Assembly: GCA_022385805.1 (NCBI GenBank)
Contig: MU277670.1
Coordinates: forward strand, 461,819 to 525,818
DNA from: Pilatotrama ljubarskyi
Taxonomy: Eukaryota > Basidiomycota > Agaricomycetes > Polyporales > Polyporaceae
DNA: 64,000 nucleotides
Direction of reading: 5' to 3'
The notes beneath the pieces are model-generated. The model saw only the letters and a list, made by a program, of their open reading frames with translations, ran no database searches and had not been told where the DNA came from. A program made the position numbers and the translations under genes. This document shows positions 1 to 11,076 of this stretch, piece by piece (position 1 is the first letter of the stretch; each line of letters starts with the position of its first letter).

Positions 1-396
1 ACGGCTGGCGCCACCACTGGTTCAGCTGAGGCCGGGGATCCTGATCACGCGCCTCAGTTCCCGCTGAACACACCATACGTTACGTCGTGTGGGCACGTAT
101 ACTGCTACTACTGCCTTACGGAACGGATGATGCGCACGGCGGACGACCGCTCGGGCATTGGGCCGAAGGGCACGCAGTGGGAGTGCCTCCGCTGTGGCGA
201 GGGTGTGATTGCGGCTGACAGGGTCGAGGCGGAGGCGGAGGGTCCGGACTATGCGAGCGGGGTTGATGATGAGGATGAGGGGGACGACGCGTTCAGCTTC
301 GAGTATGGGAGCGAGGACGTGGATACGGAGTTCACGGATATGAGCGGGAGCATGGGTAGCTACACGGATAGTGATCCTGGCGTGTCGAGTGAATGA
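1..396 (+). CDS. PEX2: Peroxin-2 (PEX2), C-terminal part
   Basis: The reading frame is open from base 1, so the gene is cut by the left window edge and only about 131 C-terminal residues remain. The visible part holds the second half of a RING finger: TSCGHVYCYYCL followed about 25 residues later by WECLRCGE, the closing cysteine pair. Pex2 is a peroxisomal membrane RING ubiquitin ligase which, with Pex10 and Pex12, ubiquitinates the import receptor Pex5. The PYVTSCGHVYCYYCL spacing is typical of the Pex2 RING. The tail after the RING is acidic and low in complexity (runs of D, E, G and S) and ends at a TGA. The RING assignment is secure. Pex2 rather than another peroxisomal RING peroxin is likely but rests on the fragment only. 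Confidence 0.8.
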   Translation, partial: TAGATTGSAEAGDPDHAPQFPLNTPYVTSCGHVYCYYCLTERMMRTADDRSGIGPKGTQWECLRCGEGVIAADRVEAEAEGPDYASGVDDEDEGDDAFSFEYGSEDVDTEFTDMSGSMGSYTDSDPGVSSE

Positions 397-559
397 AGGT
401 GATCTCGCGCCGCTGGGTGCCGGAGGTCGTTTCCAACCTGATCCCGTCGTGAGGAGGTCCAGAGCGCGAAACCACTGTGAAAGAGCCTAAGAATTGGTAC
501 GTCCTGCTACAGTTCATGTGGACCTGTTCGCCTTTCTCCAATCCGCAGCCATCTCACCC

Positions 560-1098
560 TCAATCGAAGATCCAGCCATCTTGGCTGAGAACGTCGACCG
601 CACGCGTTGCAGACTCCTTGGGCACCAGGATATAATCCGTGTTCCTGCAGATATGAATACGAACATGCCCTTCTATGGGAAGAGCGCATGCTCACCAGGT
701 AGAGACAGCGAAGACAGGGATTTCAGCAGCTTTCAAAGGCGCCGTGAAATCGGCCATGACGCCAGTGATGTCTACCAACGAGCAGGGATGATGAGGCCTG
801 GCAAACCCCGTACAGTCAGGCGAGCACGGTACTTGCTCTCACCGAAGTCCATGGGTCCAGCAATTTTGATGCATCTCCAGGTGGCCCCTCCATCATCCTG
901 AGGACTATCCAAGACGACCGAGACTTCCTCGTCTGTACGCGTGACGGAGATGAAGCGGTCGTTTGCGATTATGCCTGTGCCCGTCAGCAGCCTGATGTAT
1001 TCCTCCGGGACCTCCTCGTTTGGTTTGAGCTGGAGCACCTTCAACGGACGGTCTAGCAAGCGCAGACGAAATATCGGGTGATCTGAAGGCGGAGGCAT
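560..1098 (-). CDS. ACT-domain protein, CASTOR-like
   Basis: Three exons read on the minus strand: 1098-843, 771-696 and 644-560. All junctions are GT-AG and in phase, giving 138 residues. Exon 1 carries VVLDSPQDDGGATWRCIKI followed by GPMDFG. Exon 2 continues DITGVMADFTAPLKAAEIPV, and exon 3 ends NTDYILVPKESATRAVDVL and a short tail. The pattern of GI(M)ADF..PLK..IP(I/V)F..STWNTDY(V/I)LV is that of the small ACT domain proteins related to the CASTOR arginine sensor and to aspartokinase ACT domains. Such domains bind amino acids. No enzymatic domain is attached, so a sensor or regulatory role is inferred only. The gene is divergent from CDC27, with 129 bp between the two start codons. Confidence 0.8.
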
Positions 1099-1117
1099 CG
1101 TACGTAGCCCACCGTGG

Positions 1118-1195
1118 ACGCGTCGCAGTGGCAGTGGCAGTGGCCACAGACGCGTTCTGGGTCACGTGCGTCGCGCATCATGGGCACGGACGCGT
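1118..1195. promoter_or_regulatory. Three ACGCGT (MCB-like) elements upstream of CDC27
   Basis: Perfect ACGCGT hexamers lie at 1118-1123, 1150-1155 and 1190-1195, inside the 129-bp divergent promoter between the ACT gene and CDC27. ACGCGT is the MluI cell-cycle box bound by MBF-type factors (Mbp1/Swi6, Res/Cdc10), which drive G1/S expression of replication genes in yeasts. A CACGTG also occurs at 1163-1168. The sites are seen directly; function is inferred from the neighbouring replication gene. Confidence 0.5.
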
Positions 1196-1227
1196 CTGGC
1201 CTGTCTCTCGTCTTGACCACCTCAACC

Positions 1228-3371
1228 ATGTCCGCGCTCGACGACCATCTCGCAAAGCAGATCTTCATTGAAAAGAACGTCGTACGTCTGCTCTTCCTCA
1301 ACCTCTACGGCCCTCTCTCAATTGCTCGTCCAGGTCACCTACCGATCTTTGAGCCGCCATCTCGGCCTACATGTCAACGCTGCCAAAACGTCCGTGCCAC
1401 TTCAATCTCTTTGCCATACCTATACAGAACTCCACGAGATAGTGAGCTTGCCAAGTTTCACGCACAATCCGTCGACTCCGCCACGCGCTCCTTTGCCACA
1501 TACCTGGTCTCCGGCGAGCTCTTTCCCACCAAGCGAACAAGGCAGAGCGGCGCCTCCACGCAACTCGATGACGGCATGGACGTAGATTCTGAAGGGGCAA
1601 ACTCGCAGGACGAGGAAGAAGAGGCTCCCACCACCACGCTAACTCTCGTGAGTGAGAAGGACCTGGAACGTACGTCCCCCTTCAATCGGCCTGTATGATC
1701 CAGCACGAATGCCCTCGTCCGTAGATCTAAAGTCCAAGTATGCGCGCATCTTCTCGGTGCATGTCTATTGCCTCAGTCAATCCCCTCTCACCGTAAGCCC
1801 GCTTACATCTATCCTCCCGCAAACCTCGATTGACGGGTAGCGCAGGATGCCGGTCTCATCTGCGACCCCTCGGCTGTAGTCTACAAAGCGGACGCAAAGG
1901 ACTGGCCCACGTCTTCCATCGCGCTCGGTCGGGTTGTCGGCCCAGATGTCAAGGTACGTCTCCCCCATTGTTGCAACCTCCTCCAGGGCGTACAACTGGT
2001 CGCAGATCGGCAAGGCACCCCCTCCGGTGGCCTCCTCTTCCAAAGCTGCAGAACCCATCTCTCGCAAGCCGACGCTCAAGGTCAAGACCGACCCCTCTGA
2101 GAAGTCGGAGGAATCACTCCCAGCACAGACGGCGTCGACGTCCATCTCCAGCGCGGAGAAGGAGAAACCGAGCTCCGTGAAGCCGAAGGCGTCTGGGAAG
2201 CTAGACTGGACCAAGGCGAAGAAGACGCCGCAGGATAGCGAGAAGGGCAAGGTCAACGAGGCGAAGGTTACAGTGACGGTGAAGAAGGAGGAGAGCACGT
2301 CTCCCGTGGAGACGGCCGCTAAGAAAACCGCCAAGCTGGAGCTGAAGGATGACTCGCCCAAGGACGACGGCAAGGTTTGTCATTACGCTTTGGCTCCGCG
2401 GTTCTTGGGCGACCAACTGACTTCCCGCATTTCAGCGCGGGGTCAAGCGCAAAGTCGCGCCCCCAGCAGCGTCGGACACCGAAGAGAAGCCCAAGTCTCG
2501 AGAGAAGGAGAAGAGTACACCAGCTGCCGCATCCACCCCCGCCGACATCAAGCTGCGCAAGAACCGAATCGTGTCCGACGACGAAGACGAAGAGGGCGCG
2601 CCTGCCCCTGCGTCGGCGAAGCCAAAAGGCAAGAGCAAGTCGCGTGCGTCCGTCATTGCGGACGTGCTTGAGTCCGAGGCGGAGGAGAGCCTGCGGGCGA
2701 TGATGGACATTGACGATGGTCTGTCCCCTCTCTCGCCTTCCTCACGATGTGATGCTGAAATAGTACCTCTAGCTCTCGTGGAGAAGGCCTCCGCGTCACG
2801 TCCCGCTCCGCGGAAACCGGAGCCCGAGTCCGAGCCGACAGAGGATGAGGACGTCGAGATGGCACAGGAACCTGAGCCCGAACTCATACAGGAGCAGGAC
2901 GACAACCCGAAGCCAAGACCGCTCAAGAAGAAAGAGAAGAAGATCGTGCCCGTTGGGCGGAACGGCCTCAAGAAGAAGCGGGTGATGAAGTCGCGCATGA
3001 CCGTTGATGCGAAGGGCTACATGGGTGCGTGTCGCTGCTTGCGTTTCACAGGGATCTGAGTGAAGTCTGCGAACTGATGCTCGGCTACAGTCACCGAGGA
3101 CTACTCGTCGTACGAGTCCGTGGATGAAGAGGTAGCGGAGGAGGAGCCGCCTAAGAAGGGCAAAGGCAAGAAGGCGAACGCATCCTCCGTTGCGCCTTCG
3201 AAGACCAAGAAGCCTGCGAGTACCGACGCCGACGCCTCTGACGAGGAGCCGGCAGCAAAGCCCAAGCCCGTCGCGCGTACCTCGAGCACCGCGAAGAGCA
3301 AGAAGACGACCTCGGCGAAGGGCAATGCGCAAGGCAGCTTGAAGGATTTCTTCGGGAAGCCGAAGAAGTAG
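1228..3371 (+). CDS. CDC27: DNA polymerase delta subunit 3 (Cdc27/Pol32/POLD3)
   Basis: Nine exons join in phase: 1228-1281, 1334-1389, 1443-1669, 1725-1792, 1846-1953, 2006-2374, 2436-2718, 2773-3024 and 3091-3371, giving 565 residues. The N-terminal winged-helix region reads VTYRSLSRHLGLHVNAAK, then ELAKFHAQ, as in POLD3 proteins that bind the B-subunit of polymerase delta. The middle is long, charged and disordered, rich in K, E, P and S. The conserved element KGYMVTEDYSSYES follows. The C-terminus ends QGSLKDFFGKPKK, a canonical PCNA-interacting PIP box (QxxLxxFF). Together these identify the non-catalytic subunit that gives polymerase delta its processivity in lagging-strand and translesion synthesis. 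Intron 2719-2772 is 54 nt, a multiple of three, without stops, so its retention would be tolerated. Three ACGCGT sites lie upstream. Confidence 0.92.
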
Positions 3372-3581
3372 ATCTCAGTGGGACTCTTCTTGCGCGAGGG
3401 TATGTGGGTCGAATGGCTCATACGGTAGGTTGTGTAGCATAATCCTAGTACTTCCCCGGAAAACAGCACGACAGCATGACATTGCGGCAACGTGAAACGA
3501 GTAAGCAAGACCGTAAGTAGCAAGAGGTCGCGATCCACCATGGCTTCTCCCCATTGTCCGTCCACCTCACGCCCTCAAGGC

Positions 3582-6500
3582 TCATGGAAGCGTGCCGTTG
3601 AGCGCGTCCCAGATTTGCTTGAGCAAGAGCGGCTCCGCCTTGGCGAGGTACCTTGACTGTAGCTCCGCCCCGCCCCCGCACGCCGCTTCTGCCTCCCGCA
3701 GGCGTGCGCCGATGAACCCGGCGAGCGGGGTCGTGCGGACTGGATCGTTCTCGAACACCTGACACATCGTGATAGTCAGCGTACGGCATGAGGTAGGAGG
3801 GAAAAAAGAGCGTACGGCTTTGCGCCGCTCGTACTCGGGCGTGTCTTCGGCGTCCGTGTAGACCTCTTCGAACGGCTTGTCCCAGTACAACGTCAGAGAA
3901 GGGCTGCGTACGGACCGTCAGTCAGCTTCTATCAAGCGATCGGAGGGAAAGAGGCATGACGCACTCGTTTGCAGCGTTGCTCTGCGCCTCCTTGATCTCC
4001 CCGAACACATCTATCCACAGATTACAGATCTCAGTCGCCAGTCGGTCGAGCACCTCCGGACGCCCGGTCGAGACGAGGTTCGCGATGCCCATCGCGGTCA
4101 GCTTGCGCAGGCGCGGCTCTGACATGTTGTCGAACTGTCAACGATAGAGAGACGCGCGTCAGAAACTGGGCGTCGCAGCGTTTCAGGGTGCAGACGTACC
4201 CTGTTCCACCACTGGTTGAGGATGGGCTCCCAGATCAGCTCTTCCTTGACGTTTTGCGCTGTGGCGGTAGCGGAGACCAGCTGCAGGAAGAGCTGCCGGT
4301 CGGCGACGGCTATGCGCGCCAGGACGTAGACGTATTCCGTGAGGACCATGGTGGGGAGCTGCATGTACCCGGGTGAGTAGCTGCGTAAGTGCAGTAAATG
4401 CAGAGGCAGGCCTCACTTTGTCCCCCTCGAGAGCCTTCACGATCGTAGCGAAGAGGCCCGAGACGTGCAGTGCTTCTCCCCAGAGCCCGGGCGGCGCGAT
4501 CTGGAAGAGCAAGCAAAGCGCGCTGGTCATCTGCTTGACGTTGACGCTTGTGGCCTCGTTGATGGCGGCGTTGAATGCGCGGAGGAGGTCGAGAGCGTGT
4601 AACTGCCAGTACATGTCAGTTGCGTCGCACGAGCGCGCTCAGAAGCAATGAGACCAATCCTGACCTGGAGGATCCGCGGGGCATCGAGCAAAAAGTACGA
4701 CTCGACGATGTGAACGATCGTGCCCAAGACGTCCAGGTTGCTGGAGAGCTGCTGGATGATGAGGGGCACGAGGTCGATGAGACCAGGGGCGCCGTTCACG
4801 CCCTCGATCGTCGTCGTGTTCCGAAGAGCACTCTGCCAAAGCGCGAAGGCATCTTCGTCTAGGTGCGTTTGGGCCTGCTCAAAAGTGTGAGCGCGGACCC
4901 GCCGGAACAGAACGGCAGAACCTACTGGAGAGCTGAAGCAATCCCGGACGAGGGGCACCACCAGTGCACTTAAGGAGTTTGCATGCTCTTTCGCTGACTA
5001 TGAGGGGTCAACGAGCGAACCCCCCGCATTACAGGAGCCTGAACATACCTCGACGAGCTTCGTGACCGTGCCCAGCAAACACGCCTTGAACAACCAATCC
5101 TCGGCCGCCGCAGTCCCTACAGCATGCTCAGCCAGACATGTCATGACGCAGACGCTATCGCTGCTCACAGAGTTGCGGTATAGGCTCCGCGACCATGCCC
5201 ATCAACGGCACAATCTACCCTTGTATCTCAGCATGCGACACTAGAAGGAAGTTACGGTGGTACGTACGCGAGCCTCGGCGCGTTCGATGACGGTGTTCAG
5301 ACTGTCAGTGATGCGCCGCTTGCTCTCGAGCGTGTCCGCCTCGGCAGTCAGTCGGACGAGCGAGGACACCACCGCGGGGAGGAACGGTGCGAAAACGTCG
5401 GGGTCGAACTTCAGGCTCTGGACCCAGATATCAGCCGAAACCCGGGTACGCTCATGGAGATCTAAGACGCACGTCGACGCACTCCCGGATTGCAATTGCC
5501 GCCGTAAGGCGCACAACCGCATCTGAGCCAGGACCCTGGTCTTGCAACAGGTGTACGAGGACCTGCCACAGCTTGGGGTTGTTCGCGGCAAGGCACTCGT
5601 CCGAGACGAGCTTGCCCAGGAGCCAGGCGATTCGACGCTTTACAATCGCATAGCTATACCGAAAACGATCAGTGCGCGATATGACGGATAATGGACAAGG
5701 TGAAGTACTCGTGATTCGTCACTTGGGATTCGGCAACCAGGGTAGTGTTCAGCCATTGCTCGAACGGAATACACTCCTTGAGGCGGATGGCGCATCGGCC
5801 CACAGCACAGTATAACGCTTCCTTCTGGATGATCGCCGGGAGCTCCATCGAGCTTTGACCTGCAAGAGCTTAGCCCCAGGCCTTTACCGTTGAAATGCAT
5901 AGGACGGGCCTACCTACTACCTGCTTGAAGGTCATTTCGATGAGCGGCCGCACGTACTGAGGATACTGCGACGCAAGCGTCATGAGGACACGCTCTGCGC
6001 ACGGCTAACAAGTCGAGATTGTGAGTGCCACCGATGAGGGGTCGATAGCAGGGCATGGCGTACTCGGAGCTCGTATTCCCACTGGTCGTTCTCCTTTTCC
6101 TCCGCGTTTACCCATTCTTCCGGATCCTCCATCCAGCCTTCGAGGTCGGACGGGTTGAGAGGAATGAACCTGGTCACGAGTATCTTCACGGCGTCTTCGA
6201 CGAACTCCTTCGAGAGCACTTGCATAGTGTCGTGGGTCAACCACGAATCAACAGCGACAGAACAACACGGCGTACCTCGGTCGTTCTGAGAGCCGTCCTT
6301 CTTCTTCGGCGCCCATTGCGCCAAGCTGTCCCTGAATAGAGCCATACCCTGGACGAGGAACCGAACCGGGAACGTCACAAGCGCAGAATCTGTGCCGTGC
6401 ACATACTTCATCAGCCATTCGGGCACCGGTCAGCTGGATCAGCGAACATGTTCACCTGCGATCTGCTCTGGGGGCCCGGTAGTAGCCTGCACGACCTTGC

Positions 6501-7787
6501 TCCAGTAGTACAGTACCAGGTCGCCGCACATTGGCAGGGTGACAAAGTGCGCGGTCGCGTCGCGCTGCATGCGCCTGAAGAGCTTCCCGAAGACGCGGAC
6601 GTGCCGGGTGAGCAGGTCGAGGGCGCGCTGCGAGGCCGAGTCGCTCGGGGCCGCGCCGAGGGCGGAGACGAGGTTGATGCGTAGCTCGGAGATGGCTTGG
6701 AGCTGTACTGCGGAGTTCTGGAAGACTTCGTTGACCTGCAGCGGATGATGAGTAGGGTGCTGGTCTGTGAACGCGACATGCGCTTACCCATGGCTCGAGT
6801 TCCTTGTAGTCGTTGCAGCAGGTATAGCGATGGTACGCCCAGAACGTCAGCCTGGAGAGGCATTTGAAGGTCAAGTGCGCGAGCAGCAGGTCCTCTACTG
6901 TGCCAACTTGGTTCAAAGATGCTGGGGTGAGAGAGGGTAGAGATGAGGATAGGCGGGCATAGTGCGCCTGCAGCGGCATGCGCAAGTCTTGCACAAGCTG
7001 TCATGACGGTCAACGGGTTTGTTGGCTGCGTAGATTGCGGAGCCGTGGTACCTGTCCCATGGTCTTGACCCCAGTGAGCATCTTGTAGGCGGCATACTCC
7101 TTGAGCACGGCGTTCAGCAGCTCGAGAGAACGTCGCAAGACAAGGGTTGCGTTTGGTGCAGAGCCGCTGTATCGCCCTTCGATGGAGGTGTTGATAGCAC
7201 CAATAAGATGTGGCATGAGCCCTGGCCTTGATATGGAGATGAATACGGCGGGTAGTACATGTCCAGAGCGTCACGTACCAGCTGACGGGGTAATCTTGAC
7301 GTGCGATTTTGGCAACGACGAGGGCATTGCACTCGGAGATCTGGGTGTGTCATACGGATCAAGGCTTGAGGATAGCAGCAATCAAGAAGCTACGCACAAT
7401 GTCATCGGTCTCGTCCAAGAAGCTCAAGCATCGCTCCCTGATTCGCGCCTTGTGCTCTGGAGGAAAGAGTCTGTTGCAGTCAAAATGCACTGAGTTAATA
7501 GACCGGTACAAGAGGCAGTGGGGCAATGCGTACTTGCGCGACCGCCAATGGCCAGTAGCGGCGTTCTTGAACTGGATGACGGCCTGCTGCCGCACTGGGA
7601 GAGCAACGGTCTTGGTAGCCGCGATCTCTTGCAGCAGATCATATGCTCCGGGGATGTCGAGGAGCTCCTTGAGGCGGGCTGTCGACGCCTGTACTTCAGC
7701 TGGGTTCTGCGAGGCGGCGCCGCAGACGACGCTGAATAGCTCCTCGGGCGAGACTGTGGCTGGGGCAGCTTGTGGAGGTCGGCTCAT
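3582..7787 (-). CDS. KAP120: Importin-11 / Kap120-type karyopherin
   Basis: A long minus-strand gene with many short introns. The start MSRPPQAAPATVSPEELF at 7787 leads into the importin-beta N-terminal region: ARLKELLDIPGAYDLLQEIA, then PVRQQAVIQFKNAATGHWRS and ARIRERCLSFLDE. These match the first HEAT repeats of importin-11/Kap120, including the Q-x-Q-F-K-N-A element of importin-beta family proteins. Many downstream exons, such as those around 6990-6460, 4960-4530 and 3890-3582, carry amphipathic helical HEAT-like sequence. The last exon ends LLLKQIWDALNGTLP. The protein is expected to carry cargoes such as ribosome-assembly factors through the nuclear pore under Ran control. It is convergent with CDC27 on one side and divergent from SLX4 on the other. 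Family assignment is strong; inner splice sites were not all resolved. Confidence 0.85.
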
Positions 7788-8214
7788 GTGAGGACTGTCA
7801 GAGCGGGCACACGGCGAACAAGATGGGATTGGCAATGAGCGACGGCGAGGGTAAGTACAGCAGCTGGGCGGTGGGTTTTGGGAGAACACGTTGAGAAGGG
7901 GTTAATATATGTCCAAGTCTGAATTTCCTGGCCCTGCACGGATGCGCGAGGCGTCCCCGGCGTCACCGCGCGTGCGGCCAAACAACGCGTAAACAATCCG
8001 GCGCCAATATTCAATCAAATAGCCGAGACGCGTCCCTGAGCGAGTCTGCCCCTGTCCACTCCCTCTCCTCCCCCGCCTCTCGCGCATGCGACGCCCCGCC
8101 GCCGCCGTCCGCAATCTCCACAGAGCCACTGCTGGACACCGAGGAACCCTCACACCTCTACGGCGCTCTGTCCACATACTGCCTCCGCTGTTCGTGACCT
8201 ACCGCAGCGCCAGC
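7788..8214. promoter_or_regulatory. Divergent promoter KAP120 / SLX4
   Basis: This 427-bp gap lies between two start codons. A TATA-like GTTAATATATGTC begins at 7901, upstream of KAP120. ACGCGT occurs at 7985-7990 and 8028-8033, upstream of SLX4. An in-frame ATG for SLX4 also lies at 8086, so part of this stretch may be coding. No other gene is seen. Confidence 0.45.
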
Positions 8215-10913
8215 ATGCTCGCAGGGCCGCTCCCAGTCCGTAGCCAGTCCTTCTTCTCTCAAGGCAGCGTCTCGGAGTACGTCGAGGACTCCGAGCCCGA
8301 AAGGGAGGTGCGACGTACCCAGGAGAAGACCCGTCGCAAGAAGAAGCGCGCGGACCTTCCAGTTCAACCCGTGGCTGAGGTCATTGAGTTGACCGACAGT
8401 GAAAAGTCCTATCGCGACCCTGCACCATCATCATCGCGAGCGAAGGCGAAAGACAAGCCCTTTCTAGTTATAGACATTTCAGGTGCGCTCCCAATTCGAA
8501 CACGTCGCGGTTTGCCGACCACAGAGTCAATCAGACACCAGCGAAGGCCCGTTACCGGACTCCGCGTGTGACCCTGTCCAACCAGCCACACACCAAGGGA
8601 CGGAGCAAAGATTCATAGAGATCTCCTCAGGACTTGAGGGTACGTCTGCTCCATACGTAACGCGCAGCGGGGCGGGATTGATCTCCCATTGAATTTGCAG
8701 ACGTGACAACAGACGACTCACTACCCTCCATAGGGAAGATTCTGAATCTGCCGAGGCGCAATCCTGTCGCCTCGACCTCAACAAATGATGAACCAGCAGC
8801 AGCCCTTGAACAGCCTACTCGCCAGAACACGCCCGCTCTACGATCTGCTTCTCCCCATTCACCCGCGCGTACGGATGGGGGTTCCGACAATGACGGTGGA
8901 CCGCTCAAGCTAGGTCGTTTCGCGTATGCCGCACCAAATCCAATCCGACGGACCGCTTCGAAAACGCCTTTGCCAACTGAGGGCGGTTCGCTCCCGCCGG
9001 AGCCTCAAGCAGCGGGAAAGGTTAAGCGAGGGGCCAGCCACCGTTTCGCAGACGACTTCTCCGACGCGCAGCTGTCGCGGATCCTCAAGTGCGTGTCCTG
9101 CGACCTCGAGTGGACGACCCGCAAGACTGTACCGCAGAAGATGAAGCACGTGCAGGCGTGCGCGAAGAAGAACGGTCTCACAGACGAGACGGTCCGGATT
9201 CTCTTGCTCAAGGAACTGGACAACCTGCCTCCGGTCGCATCGTCGTCGAAGTCGGCGGACTCCGAACCCGCGGCTACGCCGGTACCAGAGACGCTCCTTG
9301 AAGACGTCTTAAAGGACGCGAACAAGAAGAAACCCGGCCGACGGCCGCAAGTCTTGCAAACCGTGAAGAGCGTCACTGAAACTCGCGAGACTATTTTGGA
9401 CAAGGCACGAGCCCTGCTGCAGGACAATGGTACCAGCCGCAGCAGCACTCCTACTGCTCACAGTGCAGCCAAGCCGCCGTCATCTGCGGGTGTTGGGGAG
9501 ATACCTCCCCCGACGCAGATGTTCAGCAGGAGCAATGTCGCTACGCGTGTCCCTCTTCCTGCGAACGATCCAGCAAATACGACACAAGCTTTTGGACCTA
9601 GTAGACTGGCGGCGTACTCTTCTCGCCTACAAGGTACTGTCGTACGCACTGGAACAGAGATAGCTGCACAATCCGACATCTCGCCCTTGACACAAGTAGC
9701 CAGCGGAAGCGGAGTGGGCAACTCGGGCGTTGCACACGCAGACGACTCCCCCGAAGACCTGCCTCCGTCGACCCAGGTGCTCGCGGCGAGTAAGTTCATG
9801 AACGCGAACGGTGTGACGCGAACAGTAGTCGCCGCGGGAGGTGCGTTGCGCTTTCTCATGGACTATTAGCAGCCCATCGACCTCCGTTGCAGCTGATCCG
9901 CTCGACGAGCCCATCTCGATCCACGACACGTCCGACGAAGAGCTCGTCAAGTCCTCTCCCGCCAGACCTGTACGTACATCGCACACATTTCATCGTGAAC
10001 GAGACTCATGACCGACAGACCGTCCCCCGTTCGCGTTCCAGCTTAAGCCCAAGCCCTCCTCGGCGCTCAAGACCGACCAGCCCCGTCGGCGGCGTGCGCC
10101 CTCCCTCACCACCACCCGTGGCTCGTTCTCCGGGCCGCAGATGGAGTCCCCCTCCCGCTGGTGACGCCTACGCGGAGGGATGGCGGCCCCCACCCTTGGA
10201 CCCGGTCGATCCGGACTTCGGTACGCGAGAGGATGACTTTGATGACCGCTGGAACGAATGGATGCAGGATGCGTGGAACGAGGATGATCAGGCGTGTTTG
10301 CACTACGTCCCGGAGACCGACGGTGCTGGCCCTTTTCAGGTGGATCTCCGGGACGAACCACCTTCGCCGCCCCGACGTCGCCTTGCCACCATTCCCGAGG
10401 ACGGATTGGTGGCTTCAGGGAGTAAGGACCAAGCCCTTGGATCCCGGCCGCCTGCGAAGAAGCGGGCGAGGCGAAAGAAAGCTGCCGGCGCGGACAGTGA
10501 CGCGGAGAGTAGTACGGGCAAGGCGTTGGACATCCCGCAAGAAGAGGTGAACGAGAAGATGAAGGCCGCCATCCTGAAGGACGAGGCGCTGCATCTTCGC
10601 ATCCTCCGCTATGAGGTGAGCCTGAGCGCGCCGACTTTTGATGAGTACCCGGCGCTGCGTACGTTTGCTGACTGACCTCTCCAAGCCAATCCACTTCGAC
10701 GTGTTCCTTCAGATGGCGGTCGACCTGGGCATCCCTGAGAAGCCCAAGGCTGCGTTCAGGGGCAAAGTGCGCGCATTCCTCGACCAGAAGGTACGCCCAG
10801 CACACCACATAACTAGCAAGTATCTCAGTATTTAACGAAACCTCATGCAGGCGATTGATTTCTATGGTGCGGACCCCAGCAAGAGTCGCACGCGGCGGAC
10901 ACGACATCCATAA
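8215..10913 (+). CDS. SLX4: Structure-specific endonuclease scaffold SLX4
   Basis: The protein is a long disordered scaffold with two conserved islands. The first is FADDFSDAQLSRILKCVSCD followed by a CxxC-x(n)-HxxxC arrangement (KCVSC..KHVQACAKK), a zinc-finger-like motif reminiscent of UBZ4 modules. The second is the C-terminal domain: ILKDEALHLRILRYEPIHFD, FLQMAVDLGIPEK, FRGKVRAFLDQK and AIDFYGADP. This is the conserved SLX4 C-terminal module that binds the GIY-YIG nuclease SLX1. SLX1-SLX4 resolves branched DNA during recombination and replication fork repair. At least four introns interrupt the gene, with junctions near 10614-10683 and 10792-10850. I chose the ATG at 8215 (MLAGPLPVRSQSFFSQGS); an in-frame ATG at 8086 would add 43 less protein-like residues. 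It ends 163 bp from the convergent FPGS gene. Confidence 0.85.
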
Positions 10914-11076
10914 CATTGACAATCATACACGGACGCTTGGCTACATACATTATCGGTAAATTATCTGGCCACACGCCTGTTGAAGGCTCTAAATTGCACT
11001 CGAAGGATTACTACAGCTGTCTAGGCCCGCTCTATCCGGAATCATGGATGAGTAGAAGGAATCAGGTGGGGCGATG

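Noticed and set aside
9990..10922. 310-codon minus-strand frame
   Set aside because: Antisense to SLX4 exons whose C-terminal domain is clearly conserved on the plus strand.
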